A stretch of 64,000 nucleotides of DNA from Pseudomonas sp. stari2 (GTDB taxonomy: Bacteria > Pseudomonadota > Gammaproteobacteria > Pseudomonadales > Pseudomonadaceae): positions 3,467,501 through 3,531,500 of the forward strand of contig NZ_CP099760.1 in NCBI RefSeq assembly GCF_040760005.1, given 5' to 3'. Within the stretch, counting starts at the first letter, position 1. Each line of letters begins with the position of its first letter. Below the pieces are notes generated by a model. That model was not told the origin of the DNA and did not search any database. It saw nothing but the letters and a program-made list of their open reading frames with translations. The translations under genes and the position numbers were made by a program. Positions 36,705-45,527 of the stretch are shown one piece after another.

Positions 36705-37994
36705 ATGAGTCAGCCCGCGACCAAAGTCCTCGTCATTGGTTACGTCTGGCCGGAACCCCGTTCCTCCGCCGCGAGCGGGCATGTAATGCAGATTCTCGAG
36801 ACGTTTCTTCAACAGGGCTGGGACATTACTTTTGCCAGCCCGGCGGGCGTTGGCGAACATCCGGCCGATCTTGCCGAACTGGGCATCCGTACTGTTCCGA
36901 TCGAATTGAACAACAGCAGCTTCGATGTATTCGTCAGTGAACTGGCACCGGATATCGTGCTGTTTGACCAGTTCATGATCGAAGAACAATTCGGCTGGCG
37001 CGTGGAAAAGAACTGCCCCGATGCATTGCGCGTTTTGGAAACTTCGGATTTGCAAAGCCTGCGGCATGCCCGGCACCAACGGTTGAAGGATCGACTCAAG
37101 CTCAGCGATGACGCTAACGACTTCGATCAGTTGTTTGCCCCGGCGCTGGCCGAAGAGTTCGAGCTGATGGCTGACACCGACTTGGCCAAACGCGAGATTG
37201 CAGCGCTGTTTCGCTGCGATCTGAACCTGATGATCTCGCCGGTGGAAATCGAATTGCTGGTGCAGCAGTTCAAGTTGCCGCCCGAGTTGTTGCACTGGTG
37301 CCCGTTGATGGTCAAATCGCCCAGCGCACCGGCAAAACCTTTCGAAGAGCGCGCGCATTTCCTCAGTATCGGCAACTTCCGCCACGCGCCGAACTGGGAC
37401 GCGGTTTTATGGATGAAAGCCACTGTCTGGCCGCTGATCCGCGAACAACTGCCAAAAGCACAATTGCACATTTACGGCGCATACACGCCGCCCAAGGCAG
37501 CAGCACTGCACAATGCCGCACAGGGTTTTCACATCATGAACTGGGCGGAAGATGCATTGCAGGTCATGTCCGATGCGCGCATCTGCCTGGCACCTCTGCG
37601 CTTCGGCGCCGGCATCAAAGGCAAACTGATCGATGCCATGCTCTGCGGCACGCCGAGTGTCACAACGCCGATTGGTGCAGAAGGCATGCACACCGACCAG
37701 CCTTGGCCGGGCGCTGTCTGCCGCACGGCGCAGGACCTGGCCAATGCCGCCGTTGAACTCTATCGCGACGAGGTCCGTTGGCAGGCAGCTCAGTCTCAGG
37801 GACAAGCACTGCTCAACGACGTTTACCCGCAAGCCATACATGGACCGGCGTTGATCAACAAGTTGCAGGAGTGTCGCAAAAACATTGCTCAACTAAGACG
37901 CCAAAATTTTATCGGCAGCATGCTGCGCCACCACTCGCACAAAAGTACCCAGTACATGGCGCAGTGGATTGAAGCGAAGAACCAGAACAAGTAA
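36705..37994 (+). CDS. Glycosyltransferase (GT4-like, GT-B fold)
   Basis: A 429-residue GT-B glycosyltransferase. The N-terminal domain starts VLVIGYVWPEPRSSAASGHV, with the Gly-rich donor/acceptor loop. The C-terminal domain has FLSIGNFRHAPNWDAV and the nucleotide-sugar motif GAGIKGKLIDAMLCGTP with its acidic residue replaced by Asp in LIDAM. The final roughly 45 residues are basic and helical. A cell-envelope or exopolysaccharide substrate is likely but unknown. AGGA lies upstream of the ATG. It stands alone, with no other sugar-transfer genes nearby. Confidence 0.85.
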   Translation: MSQPATKVLVIGYVWPEPRSSAASGHVMQILETFLQQGWDITFASPAGVGEHPADLAELGIRTVPIELNNSSFDVFVSELAPDIVLFDQFMIEEQFGWRVEKNCPDALRVLETSDLQSLRHARHQRLKDRLKLSDDANDFDQLFAPALAEEFELMADTDLAKREIAALFRCDLNLMISPVEIELLVQQFKLPPELLHWCPLMVKSPSAPAKPFEERAHFLSIGNFRHAPNWDAVLWMKATVWPLIREQLPKAQLHIYGAYTPPKAAALHNAAQGFHIMNWAEDALQVMSDARICLAPLRFGAGIKGKLIDAMLCGTPSVTTPIGAEGMHTDQPWPGAVCRTAQDLANAAVELYRDEVRWQAAQSQGQALLNDVYPQAIHGPALINKLQECRKNIAQLRRQNFIGSMLRHHSHKSTQYMAQWIEAKNQNK

Positions 37995-38075
37995 TTCACT
38001 TGGACACTTTCAAAAACAACCCCCAACAACTTGAATTGATCCCTACATAGCCAACCAGAACATCAAACACTATAG

Positions 38076-38140
38076 GCATCCTGCAAGCACCGCCCTGAAC
38101 ACTTGACAGAGCGGCATCTTTTTAAACTTATGCAGGATGC
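38076..38140 (+). repeat. Inverted repeat upstream of the PI-PLC remnant
   Basis: GCATCCTGCA (38076-38085) and TGCAGGATGC (38131-38140) are perfect 10-bp inverted copies separated by 45 bases, in a gene-free stretch between the glycosyltransferase and the degraded phospholipase. Confidence 0.5.
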
Positions 38141-38157
38141 ACTCATGAGCACTAAAA

Positions 38158-38519
38158 CGTAATTCCCGAACTCTGGAAAATCTGATCAACGACGTCAATA
38201 GGTTTCTGGACAGCAATCCGGATGAATTCATTATTCTGGACTTTCACAGTATTGACGGGAGCGACTTCGATTACGACTACTTCAATAAAATGATGATCCA
38301 CTTTCTGGGCCATCGACTTGTTCCTCGCCAGAACTTGTCATCGAGCCTTCGTGAACTCAAGCGCGCCAGCACGCAACAACGTGTGGTCGCTGCAGCCAGG
38401 ATAAAAGTGACTGGGCACTGAAGTGCAACATCATCAGTGTCGACTTCATGGAAGAGTCGGATCTGGTGGAGTTCTGCGGGATTGCCAGCTTGATAAAAGC
38501 CCGGCAACGCACGCTTTAA
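38158..38519 (+). pseudogene. Remnant of a phosphatidylinositol-specific phospholipase C-like gene
   Basis: One frame from about 38158 reads RTLENLINDVNRFLDSNPDE, then FIILDFHSIDGSDFDYDYFN, then LVPRQNLSSSLRELKRAST, and ends at TGA 38419-38421. This resembles the middle of bacterial PI-PLC X-domain proteins. The family's C-terminal piece follows in another frame from about 38409: DWALKCNIISVDFMEESDLV, ending at TAA 38517-38519. The N-terminal catalytic part, a central portion and the start codon are missing, and a short in-frame ATG at 38144 stops after five codons. At least one frameshift and two deletions are needed to explain this. It is not expected to be functional. Confidence 0.65.
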
Positions 38520-38594
38520 GCCGTAATGGAAACTGGCGCAATCCGCGCGCGAAGAGGCATGATCGCCGGGCGATAACAAAAAAAGTGCCCGACC

Positions 38595-39500
38595 ATGACC
38601 CGAACCGCCCGCGTAACCGACCCCTCCTACGAGTTGATGGATGACCACAACGGGTTGTCCATCATCTATCGCCAGCACGGTTTCCCCTGCCCGCTGGTGC
38701 GCTGGCATTTCCACAAGGAATACGAACTGCACCTGATCGTCGCCAGTTCAGGCAAGGTGTTCATCGGCGATTACATCGGCAACTTCTACCCACAGACCCT
38801 GTTCCTGACCGGCCCCAATCTGCCGCACAACTGGATCAGCCAGGTGGCCGAAGACGAAGTGGTCGAGAAGCGCGACATGCTGGTCAACTTCACCGATGAG
38901 CTGTTCGAAAGCGGTCATCAGGTGTTCGCCGAACTCAAGACCCTGGCGCCGCTGCTGGAGCGTGCGCAATACGGCATCGAATTCCGCTGCCCGCGCACCA
39001 TTCGCCAAGCGACGAACCTGATGCAAAAGATCGCCGATACCAGGGGCATCACCCGTCTCGGGCACTTTCTCATCCTGATGGAATTGCTGGCGGCCTGTGA
39101 TGACTACCAACTGCTGTCCGGCGCAACCACACCGCAACTGGCCGACGAACACAACATCGACCGCACCAACCGCGCGGTGGATTACATCTTTGCCCACTAC
39201 GCTCGCGAACTGCCGCTGGAGGAAGTCGCCGAGCACCTGGGCATGAAACCCACCTATTTCAGCCGGGTGTTCAAACAGGCCACCGGGCGCAATTTCATCG
39301 AGTTCGTCAATCGCCTGCGCATCAGCAAATCCTGCGAACTGCTGGCAGACGGTGACAAACCGGTGACCGAGGTGTGTTTCGAATCGGGCTTCAACAACAT
39401 CTCCAATTTCAATCGACGCTTTCAACAGCTCAAAGGCATGACGCCGTCGCATTATCGGCGGCTGGTGGTGCAACGCCTGACCGAGCAGAACCACGGCTGA
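38595..39500 (+). CDS. mtlR: AraC-family mannitol operon activator MtlR
   Basis: A 301-residue AraC/XylS regulator matching P. fluorescens MtlR in length and context. The N-terminal cupin-like sugar sensor has VRWHFHKEYELHLIV. The C-terminal double helix-turn-helix (about 195-292) has LPLEEVAEHLGMKPTYFSRV and the family signature FESGFNNISNFNRRFQQLKG. It activates the polyol operon that starts 228 bases downstream when mannitol, sorbitol or arabitol is present. The same orientation as mtlE is also that of the published locus. Confidence 0.93.
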   Translation: MTRTARVTDPSYELMDDHNGLSIIYRQHGFPCPLVRWHFHKEYELHLIVASSGKVFIGDYIGNFYPQTLFLTGPNLPHNWISQVAEDEVVEKRDMLVNFTDELFESGHQVFAELKTLAPLLERAQYGIEFRCPRTIRQATNLMQKIADTRGITRLGHFLILMELLAACDDYQLLSGATTPQLADEHNIDRTNRAVDYIFAHYARELPLEEVAEHLGMKPTYFSRVFKQATGRNFIEFVNRLRISKSCELLADGDKPVTEVCFESGFNNISNFNRRFQQLKGMTPSHYRRLVVQRLTEQNHG

Positions 39501-39652
39501 CACCTGAAAACCTGTACGGTTTCATCAACGCTGCTCTGCTGAAAACCCCTTACCTGCGTTAATCACTCCAATCACGAGTGCAAAAAAGTATCGATTCAAG
39601 TGCTAGGGATGATTTGTCAGCCCTGCGATTGAAGGCTGTAATCAGTGCACAT

Positions 39653-39686
39653 TCTTCCTGCAGCCGGAAGACACAAAAACAATAAC
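39653..39686 (+). promoter_or_regulatory. mtlE leader: dyad plus CA-rich motif
   Basis: TCTTCC-TGCAGCC-GGAAGA (39653-39671) is a perfect 6-bp dyad in the mtlR-mtlE gap. ACACAAAAACAATAAC (39671-39686) follows directly and resembles the AAnAAnAA target of Hfq-Crc catabolite repression. The mtlE ribosome site AAAAGGAG and ATG follow at 39717-39730. The dyad may be part of the MtlR or promoter region; both assignments are inferred. Confidence 0.45.
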
Positions 39687-39727
39687 TGTCCTTCTGTCCC
39701 CCGCCGGGTGCAGAAAAGGAGTGCACG

Positions 39728-41038
39728 ATGCAACCCACTGCAAAAGCTCTGCTTGCCCTCACCTGCATGACCCTCAGCAGCGTCAGCCTTGGCGCCCAGA
39801 CCCTGACCATCGCCACCGTCAACAACAGCGACATGATCCGCATGCAAAAACTCTCGAAAACCTTCGAGACCGAGCACCCGGACATCAAGTTGAATTGGGT
39901 CGTGCTGGAAGAAAACGTCCTGCGTCAGCGCCTGACCACCGACATCGCCACCCAGGGCGGTCAGTTCGACGTGCTGACTATCGGCATGTACGAAGCCGCA
40001 CTCTGGGGTGCCAAGGGCTGGCTGGAGCCAATGAAGGATCTGCCGGCCAGCTACGCCCTCGACGATGTGTTCCCGTCGGTACGTGAAGGCCTGTCGGTCA
40101 AGGGTTCGCTGTACGCCTTGCCGTTCTACGCCGAAAGCTCGATCACCTATTACCGCACCGACCTGTTCAAGGACGCCGGCCTGACCATGCCGGAGCGCCC
40201 GACCTGGGAGCAGATCGCCGGCTTCGCCGAAAAGCTCACCAACAAGGACAAGGAACAGTACGGCATCTGCCTGCGCGGCAAGGCCGGCTGGGGCGAAAAC
40301 ATGGCGCTGATCACCACCGTGGCCAACGCCTACGGTGCGCGCTGGTTCGATGAGCAGTGGAAACCCGAATTCAGTGGCCCGGAATGGAAGAACGCGCTGA
40401 ACTTCTACGTCGACACCATGAAGAAATCCGGCCCGCCCGGCGCATCGAGCAACGGTTTCAACGAAAATCTCGCGCTGTTCAACAGCGGTAAATGCGCGAT
40501 CTGGGTCGATGCCAGCGTTGCGGGCTCGTTCGTCACCGACAAGACCCAGAGCAAGGTCGCCGATCACGTCGGCTTCACCTACGCGCCGCATCAAGTCACC
40601 GACAAGGGTTCAGCGTGGCTGTACTCGTGGGCGCTGGCGATTCCGACCAGCTCCAAGGCCAAGGACGCCGCCAAGGAATTCAGTGCCTGGGCCACCTCCA
40701 AGGAGTACGGCGAACTGGTCGCCAAGACTGACGGCATCGCCAACGTACCGCCAGGCACTCGCGCCTCGACCTACAGCGAGGCTTACATGAGCGCAGCGCC
40801 GTTTGCCAAGGTGACACTGGAATCTCTGAAAGCGGCCGACCCGAGCAAACCGACCCTCAAGCCCGTGCCTTACATCGGCATTCAACTGGTGACCATTCCC
40901 GAGTTCCAGGGCATCGGCACCCAGGTTGGCAAACTGTTCTCGGCGGCGCTGATCGGCCAGACCACGGTCGACCAGGCCCTGGCCGCCGCGCAGCAAACCA
41001 CCGAACGCGAGATGAAGCGCGCGGGTTATCCGAAGTAA
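39728..41038 (+). CDS. mtlE: Mannitol/polyol ABC transporter substrate-binding protein
   Basis: A 436-residue periplasmic binding protein (cluster D/family 1 sugar binder). The signal peptide ends about LGA-QT (22-24). The mature part has QFDVLTIGMYEAALWGAKGW and AIWVDASVAGSF, characteristic of polyol binders. It captures mannitol, sorbitol or arabitol and delivers it to MtlFG. A strong AAAAGGAG ribosome site precedes it. It is the first gene of mtlEFGKDYZ and is probably the most abundant product; a hairpin follows it before mtlF. Confidence 0.95.
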   Translation: MQPTAKALLALTCMTLSSVSLGAQTLTIATVNNSDMIRMQKLSKTFETEHPDIKLNWVVLEENVLRQRLTTDIATQGGQFDVLTIGMYEAALWGAKGWLEPMKDLPASYALDDVFPSVREGLSVKGSLYALPFYAESSITYYRTDLFKDAGLTMPERPTWEQIAGFAEKLTNKDKEQYGICLRGKAGWGENMALITTVANAYGARWFDEQWKPEFSGPEWKNALNFYVDTMKKSGPPGASSNGFNENLALFNSGKCAIWVDASVAGSFVTDKTQSKVADHVGFTYAPHQVTDKGSAWLYSWALAIPTSSKAKDAAKEFSAWATSKEYGELVAKTDGIANVPPGTRASTYSEAYMSAAPFAKVTLESLKAADPSKPTLKPVPYIGIQLVTIPEFQGIGTQVGKLFSAALIGQTTVDQALAAAQQTTEREMKRAGYPK

Positions 41039-41067
41039 CCCTGCGAAAGCCTCTCCTGCCTCCTGCC

Positions 41068-41087
41068 GGAGCGAGATTGCTCGCTCC
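41068..41087 (+). repeat. REP-like hairpin between mtlE and mtlF
   Basis: GGAGCGA-GATTGC-TCGCTCC is a perfect 7-bp stem-loop that resembles the core of Pseudomonas REP elements (GAGCGAGC...GCTCGC type). It lies 30 bases after the mtlE stop, a position where such stems protect the binding-protein mRNA and raise its level over the permeases. Confidence 0.65.
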
Positions 41088-41131
41088 AGCACGGTATCTC
41101 CTTAGGCCTGTATGACTCGGTTGTGATCCCC

Positions 41132-42058
41132 ATGAATACTTCAACTGCCAAAGCCCACATCGACCTGTCGCAACCCCGGCGCAAAAACCGTGTGGCCAAT
41201 CCCGGCTGGTTTCTGGTCAGCCCTTCGGTGGCCCTGTTGCTGCTGTGGATGATCGTGCCACTGGGCATGACCGTCTATTTCTCGACGATCCGCTACAACC
41301 TGCTCGACCCGGGCATAAACGAATTCGTCGGGCTGGATAACTTCACCTACTTTCTGACCGATTCGGGCTTCCTGCCCGGCACCACCAACACCTTGTTGCT
41401 GGTGGGCAGCGTGCTGCTGATCAGCGTGGTGTTCGGCGTGTTGATCAGTGCGTTGCTGGAGGCCAGCGAGTTCTTCGGTCGCGGCATCGTGCGGGTGATG
41501 CTGATTTCACCGTTCTTCATCATGCCCACGGTCGGTGCGCTGATCTGGAAGAACCTGATCTTCCACCCGGTCTCCGGCATCCTCGCCTACATCTGGAAGC
41601 TGTTCGGCGCGCAACCGGTGGACTGGCTGGCACACTACCCGCTGCTATCGATCATCATCATTGTGTCGTGGCAATGGCTGCCCTTCGCGATCCTGATCCT
41701 GATGACCGCCATGCAGTCTCTCGACCAGGAACAGAAAGAAGCTGCCCGCCTCGACGGCGCAGGCCCCGTCGCGATCTTCTGGCACCTGACCCTGCCGCAT
41801 CTGGCGCGGCCGATTGCCGTGGTGGTGATGATTGAAACCATCTTCCTGCTGTCCGTGTTCGCCGAAATCTTCACCACCACCAACGGCGGCCCCGGCTACG
41901 CGTCGACCAACCTCGCCTACCTGATCTACAACCAGGCGCTGGTGCAGTTCGACGTCGGCATGGCCTCGGCCGGCGGCCTGATCGCCGTGGTCATCGCCAA
42001 CATCGCCGCGATCATTCTGGTGCGGATGATCGGCAAAAACCTGACTGACAAAGCCTGA
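41132..42058 (+). CDS. mtlF: Polyol ABC transporter permease MtlF
   Basis: A 308-residue MalF-type permease with six transmembrane helices after a hydrophilic N-terminal tail (first helix about 28-48). The EAA loop that docks on the ATPase reads [21 protein letters not shown] take the ATG at 41132; a GTG nine bases upstream is an alternative. It forms the membrane channel with MtlG. Confidence 0.94.
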   Translation: MNTSTAKAHIDLSQPRRKNRVANPGWFLVSPSVALLLLWMIVPLGMTVYFSTIRYNLLDPGINEFVGLDNFTYFLTDSGFLPGTTNTLLLVGSVLLISVVFGVLISALLEASEFFGRGIVRVMLISPFFIMPTVGALIWKNLIFHPVSGILAYIWKLFGAQPVDWLAHYPLLSIIIIVSWQWLPFAILILMTAMQSLDQEQKEAARLDGAGPVAIFWHLTLPHLARPIAVVVMIETIFLLSVFAEIFTTTNGGPGYASTNLAYLIYNQALVQFDVGMASAGGLIAVVIANIAAIILVRMIGKNLTDKA

Positions 42059-42066
42059 GGCCTGCC

Positions 42067-42897
42067 ATGACTCTTCAACAATCCCGCCGGCTGCAAAGCC
42101 TGCTGCTCGGCACGCTGGCCTGGGCCATCGCGATCATCATTTTCTTCCCGATCTTCTGGATGGTACTGACCAGTTTCAAGACCGAAATCGACGCCTTCGC
42201 CACACCGCCGCAGTTGTTCTTCACGCCGACGCTGGAGAACTACCTGCACATCAACGAGCGCAGCGATTACTTCAGCTTCGCCTGGAACTCGGTAGTGATT
42301 TCCTTCAGCGCCACGGCCCTTTGCCTGCTGATCGCGGTGCCGGCAGCCTACTCGATGGCGTTCTACGAAACCCAGCGCACCAAAGGCACGCTGCTGTGGA
42401 TGCTCTCCACCAAAATGCTGCCACCGGTGGGCGTGCTGATGCCGATCTACCTGCTGGCCAAGAGTTTTGGCCTGCTGGACACGCGCATCGCGCTGATCGT
42501 GATCTACACGCTGATCAACCTGCCGATCGTGGTCTGGATGGTTTACACCTACTTCAAGGACATTCCCAAAGACATCCTCGAAGCCGCCCGCCTCGACGGC
42601 GCCACCCTCGCCCAGGAAATGCTCCGCGTGCTGCTGCCGATCGCCAAGGGCGGCCTCGCGTCGACCGTGCTGCTGTCGCTGATCCTGTGCTGGAACGAGG
42701 CGTTCTGGTCGCTGAACCTGACCTCGTCCAAAGCCGCGCCGCTGACCGCGCTGATCGCTTCCTACTCAAGCCCCGAAGGATTGTTCTGGGCCAAGTTGTC
42801 GGCCGTCTCGACCCTGGCCTGCGCGCCGATCCTGATCTTCGGCTGGATCAGCCAGAAACAACTGGTGCGCGGCCTGTCGTTCGGCGCCGTCAAATAA
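42067..42897 (+). CDS. mtlG: Polyol ABC transporter permease MtlG
   Basis: A 276-residue MalG-type permease with six transmembrane helices (first [17 protein letters not shown]) and the EAA loop [20 protein letters not shown]. It starts eight bases after mtlF and partners MtlF and the MtlK ATPase. Confidence 0.94.
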   Translation: MTLQQSRRLQSLLLGTLAWAIAIIIFFPIFWMVLTSFKTEIDAFATPPQLFFTPTLENYLHINERSDYFSFAWNSVVISFSATALCLLIAVPAAYSMAFYETQRTKGTLLWMLSTKMLPPVGVLMPIYLLAKSFGLLDTRIALIVIYTLINLPIVVWMVYTYFKDIPKDILEAARLDGATLAQEMLRVLLPIAKGGLASTVLLSLILCWNEAFWSLNLTSSKAAPLTALIASYSSPEGLFWAKLSAVSTLACAPILIFGWISQKQLVRGLSFGAVK

Positions 42898-42920
42898 GAA
42901 TTCGCAAGAGGAGCGCCACC

Positions 42921-44024
42921 ATGGCCAACCTGAAAATCAAGAATCTGCAAAAAGGCTTCGAAGGTTTTTCCATCATCAAGGGCATCGACCTTGAGGTGAA
43001 CGACAAGGAATTCGTGGTATTTGTCGGCCCGTCGGGCTGCGGCAAATCCACCCTGCTGCGATTGATCGCCGGCCTCGAAGAAGTCAGTGGCGGCACGATC
43101 GAACTAGATGGGCGCGACATCACCGAAGTCAGCCCGGCCAAGCGAGATCTGGCGATGGTGTTCCAGACCTATGCGTTGTATCCGCACATGACCGTGAAAA
43201 AGAACATGTCATTCGCCCTCGATCTGGCCGGCGTACCGAAAGCCGAAGTCGAGAAGAAAGTCGGCGAAGCGGCGCGCATTCTCGAACTCGGGCCGATGCT
43301 GGAACGCAAGCCCAAACAACTGTCCGGCGGCCAGCGTCAGCGTGTGGCCATCGGTCGCGCGATCGTGCGCAACCCGAAAATCTTCCTGTTCGACGAACCG
43401 CTGTCCAACCTCGACGCCGCCCTGCGGGTGCAAATGCGCCTTGAGCTGCTGCGCCTGCACAAGGACCTCAAAGCGACCATGATCTACGTGACCCACGATC
43501 AGGTCGAAGCCATGACCATGGCCGACAAGGTGGTGGTACTCAATGGCGGCAAAATCGAGCAGGTCGGCTCGCCGCTGGAGCTGTATCACACCCCCGCCAA
43601 CCTGTTCGTCGCCGGCTTCCTCGGCACGCCGAAAATGGGCTTCCTCAAAGGCCAGATCGCGCGGATCGATGGCGCGAGCTGCGAAGTTTCGCTGGACGCC
43701 GGCACTCGCATCACCCTGCCATTCAACGCATCGAACCTGAGCGTCGGCAGCGCCGTGACCCTGGGCATTCGTCCGGAACATCTGGAACTCGCGCAACCGG
43801 GCGACTGCACCTTGCAAGTCACTGCCGACGTCAGCGAACGGCTGGGCAGCGACACCTTCTGCCACGTCAAGACCAACGCCGGCGAAGCCCTGACCATGCG
43901 CGTGCGCGGTGATCTGGCGAGCCGTTACGGCGAACAACTGAACCTGCACCTGGACGCCGCCCACTGCCATTTGTTCGATGCCGACGGCGTGGCGCTGACC
44001 CGCCCGTTGCGCGCTGCCGCCTGA
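42921..44024 (+). CDS. mtlK: Polyol ABC transporter ATPase MtlK
   Basis: A 367-residue ABC ATPase of the MalK/UgpC group. Walker A is [10 protein letters not shown]-loop [10 protein letters not shown], signature LSGGQRQR, Walker [13 protein letters not shown] and the H-loop THDQ. The C-terminal roughly 120 residues form the OB-fold/TOBE regulatory domain ([10 protein letters not shown]). An AAGAGGAG ribosome site precedes the ATG at 42921. It energises MtlEFG uptake. Confidence 0.95.
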   Translation: MANLKIKNLQKGFEGFSIIKGIDLEVNDKEFVVFVGPSGCGKSTLLRLIAGLEEVSGGTIELDGRDITEVSPAKRDLAMVFQTYALYPHMTVKKNMSFALDLAGVPKAEVEKKVGEAARILELGPMLERKPKQLSGGQRQRVAIGRAIVRNPKIFLFDEPLSNLDAALRVQMRLELLRLHKDLKATMIYVTHDQVEAMTMADKVVVLNGGKIEQVGSPLELYHTPANLFVAGFLGTPKMGFLKGQIARIDGASCEVSLDAGTRITLPFNASNLSVGSAVTLGIRPEHLELAQPGDCTLQVTADVSERLGSDTFCHVKTNAGEALTMRVRGDLASRYGEQLNLHLDAAHCHLFDADGVALTRPLRAAA

Positions 44025-44040
44025 TTTCGAGACTGATCCG

Positions 44041-45513
44041 ATGAAACTGAACAAGCAAAACCTCAACCGCCTCGCCGCCGAAGTGAAACTGCCGGCCTAC
44101 AGCTTGAGCGACACCCGCCAAGGCATCGCCCACATTGGTGTTGGCGGTTTCCACCGCGCGCATCAGGCGTATTATACCGATGCGCTGATGAACACCGGCG
44201 AAGCGCTGGACTGGGCCATTTGCGGTGTCGGCCTGCGTGCCGAAGACCGCCGCGCCCGTGACGACCTCAGAGAACAGGATTATCTGTTCACCCTGTTCGA
44301 ATTGGGTGACAGCGACGACACCGAAGTCCGAGTCATCGGGGCGATCCGCGACATGCTGTTGGCCAGCGACAGCGCCCAGGTGCTGATCGACAAACTCGCC
44401 GATCCGCAGATCCGTATCGTCTCGCTGACCATCACCGAAGGCGGCTATTGCATCGATGACAGCAACGGCGAGTTCATGGCGCACCTGCCACAGATTCAGC
44501 ACGACCTGACTTACCCGCAGCAGCCGCAAACCGTGTTCGGTTTTCTCTGCGCGGCGCTTGCCCGGCGGCGTGCGGCGGGCATTCCGGCGTTTACCGTGAT
44601 GTCCTGCGATAACCTGCCACACAACGGCGCCGTCACCCGCAAGGCTCTTCTGGCCTTCACTGCGCTGCTGGATCCGGACTTGCGCGACTGGATCGACGCC
44701 AACGTCAGTTTCCCCAATGCCATGGTCGACCGCATCACGCCGATGACCAGCACCGCGCATCGCCTGCAACTGGCGGACAAACATGCCGTCGACGATGCCT
44801 GGCCGGTGGTCTGCGAACCCTTCGTGCAATGGGTGCTGGAAGACAAATTCGTCAACGGCCGCCCGGCCTGGGAAAAGGTCGGCGTGCAATTCACCGACGA
44901 TGTTTCGCCCTACGAAGAGATGAAGATCAAACTGCTCAACGGCAGCCATCTCGCCCTGACTTATCTGGGTTTCTTGAAGGGTTACCGCTTCGTTCACGAC
45001 ACCATGAACGACCCGCTGTTCGTGCGCTACATGCGCGCCTACATGGACCTGGACGTGACCCCGCAACTGGCGCCGGTGCCGGGCATCGACCTGACCGAAT
45101 ACAAGAATACGCTGGTGGCGCGGTTCTCCAATCAGGCGATCGCCGATCAACTGGAGCGGGTATGTTCGGACGGTTCGTCGAAGTTTCCCAAGTTCACCGT
45201 TCCAACCATCAATCGCCTGATTGCCGATGGTCAGGAAACCAAACGCGCAGCGCTGGTCGTCGCTGCCTGGGCGCTGTACCTCAAAGGCGTGGACGAGAAT
45301 GGCGACACTTACTCGATTCCGGATCCCCGGGCGGCGTTTTGTCAGGCGCTGGTGGCGGATGATGCACTGATCACTGAGCGGTTGTTGGGAGTTGAGGAGA
45401 TTTTCGGGATGGCAATACCGCGTTCGACGGAGTTTGTGGCGGCGTTTGAGTGGTGCCTGAAAAGCTTGCGGGAAGAGGGAGTAACGCGGACGCTGGAACG
45501 AATTCTGTCCTGA
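44041..45513 (+). CDS. mtlD: Mannitol 2-dehydrogenase
   Basis: A 490-residue long-chain polyol dehydrogenase that oxidises mannitol to fructose (and D-arabitol to D-xylulose) with NAD+. The Rossmann part has GVGGFHRAHQAYYTD. The catalytic module K-x4-N-x2-H is visible in KLLNGSHLALTYLG, matching the Lys-Asn-His set of P. fluorescens mannitol dehydrogenase (493 residues). It starts 16 bases after mtlK in the polyol operon and provides the substrates for the two kinases that follow. Confidence 0.95.
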   Translation: MKLNKQNLNRLAAEVKLPAYSLSDTRQGIAHIGVGGFHRAHQAYYTDALMNTGEALDWAICGVGLRAEDRRARDDLREQDYLFTLFELGDSDDTEVRVIGAIRDMLLASDSAQVLIDKLADPQIRIVSLTITEGGYCIDDSNGEFMAHLPQIQHDLTYPQQPQTVFGFLCAALARRRAAGIPAFTVMSCDNLPHNGAVTRKALLAFTALLDPDLRDWIDANVSFPNAMVDRITPMTSTAHRLQLADKHAVDDAWPVVCEPFVQWVLEDKFVNGRPAWEKVGVQFTDDVSPYEEMKIKLLNGSHLALTYLGFLKGYRFVHDTMNDPLFVRYMRAYMDLDVTPQLAPVPGIDLTEYKNTLVARFSNQAIADQLERVCSDGSSKFPKFTVPTINRLIADGQETKRAALVVAAWALYLKGVDENGDTYSIPDPRAAFCQALVADDALITERLLGVEEIFGMAIPRSTEFVAAFEWCLKSLREEGVTRTLERILS

Positions 45514-45527
45514 CGGCAGAGGTACTC

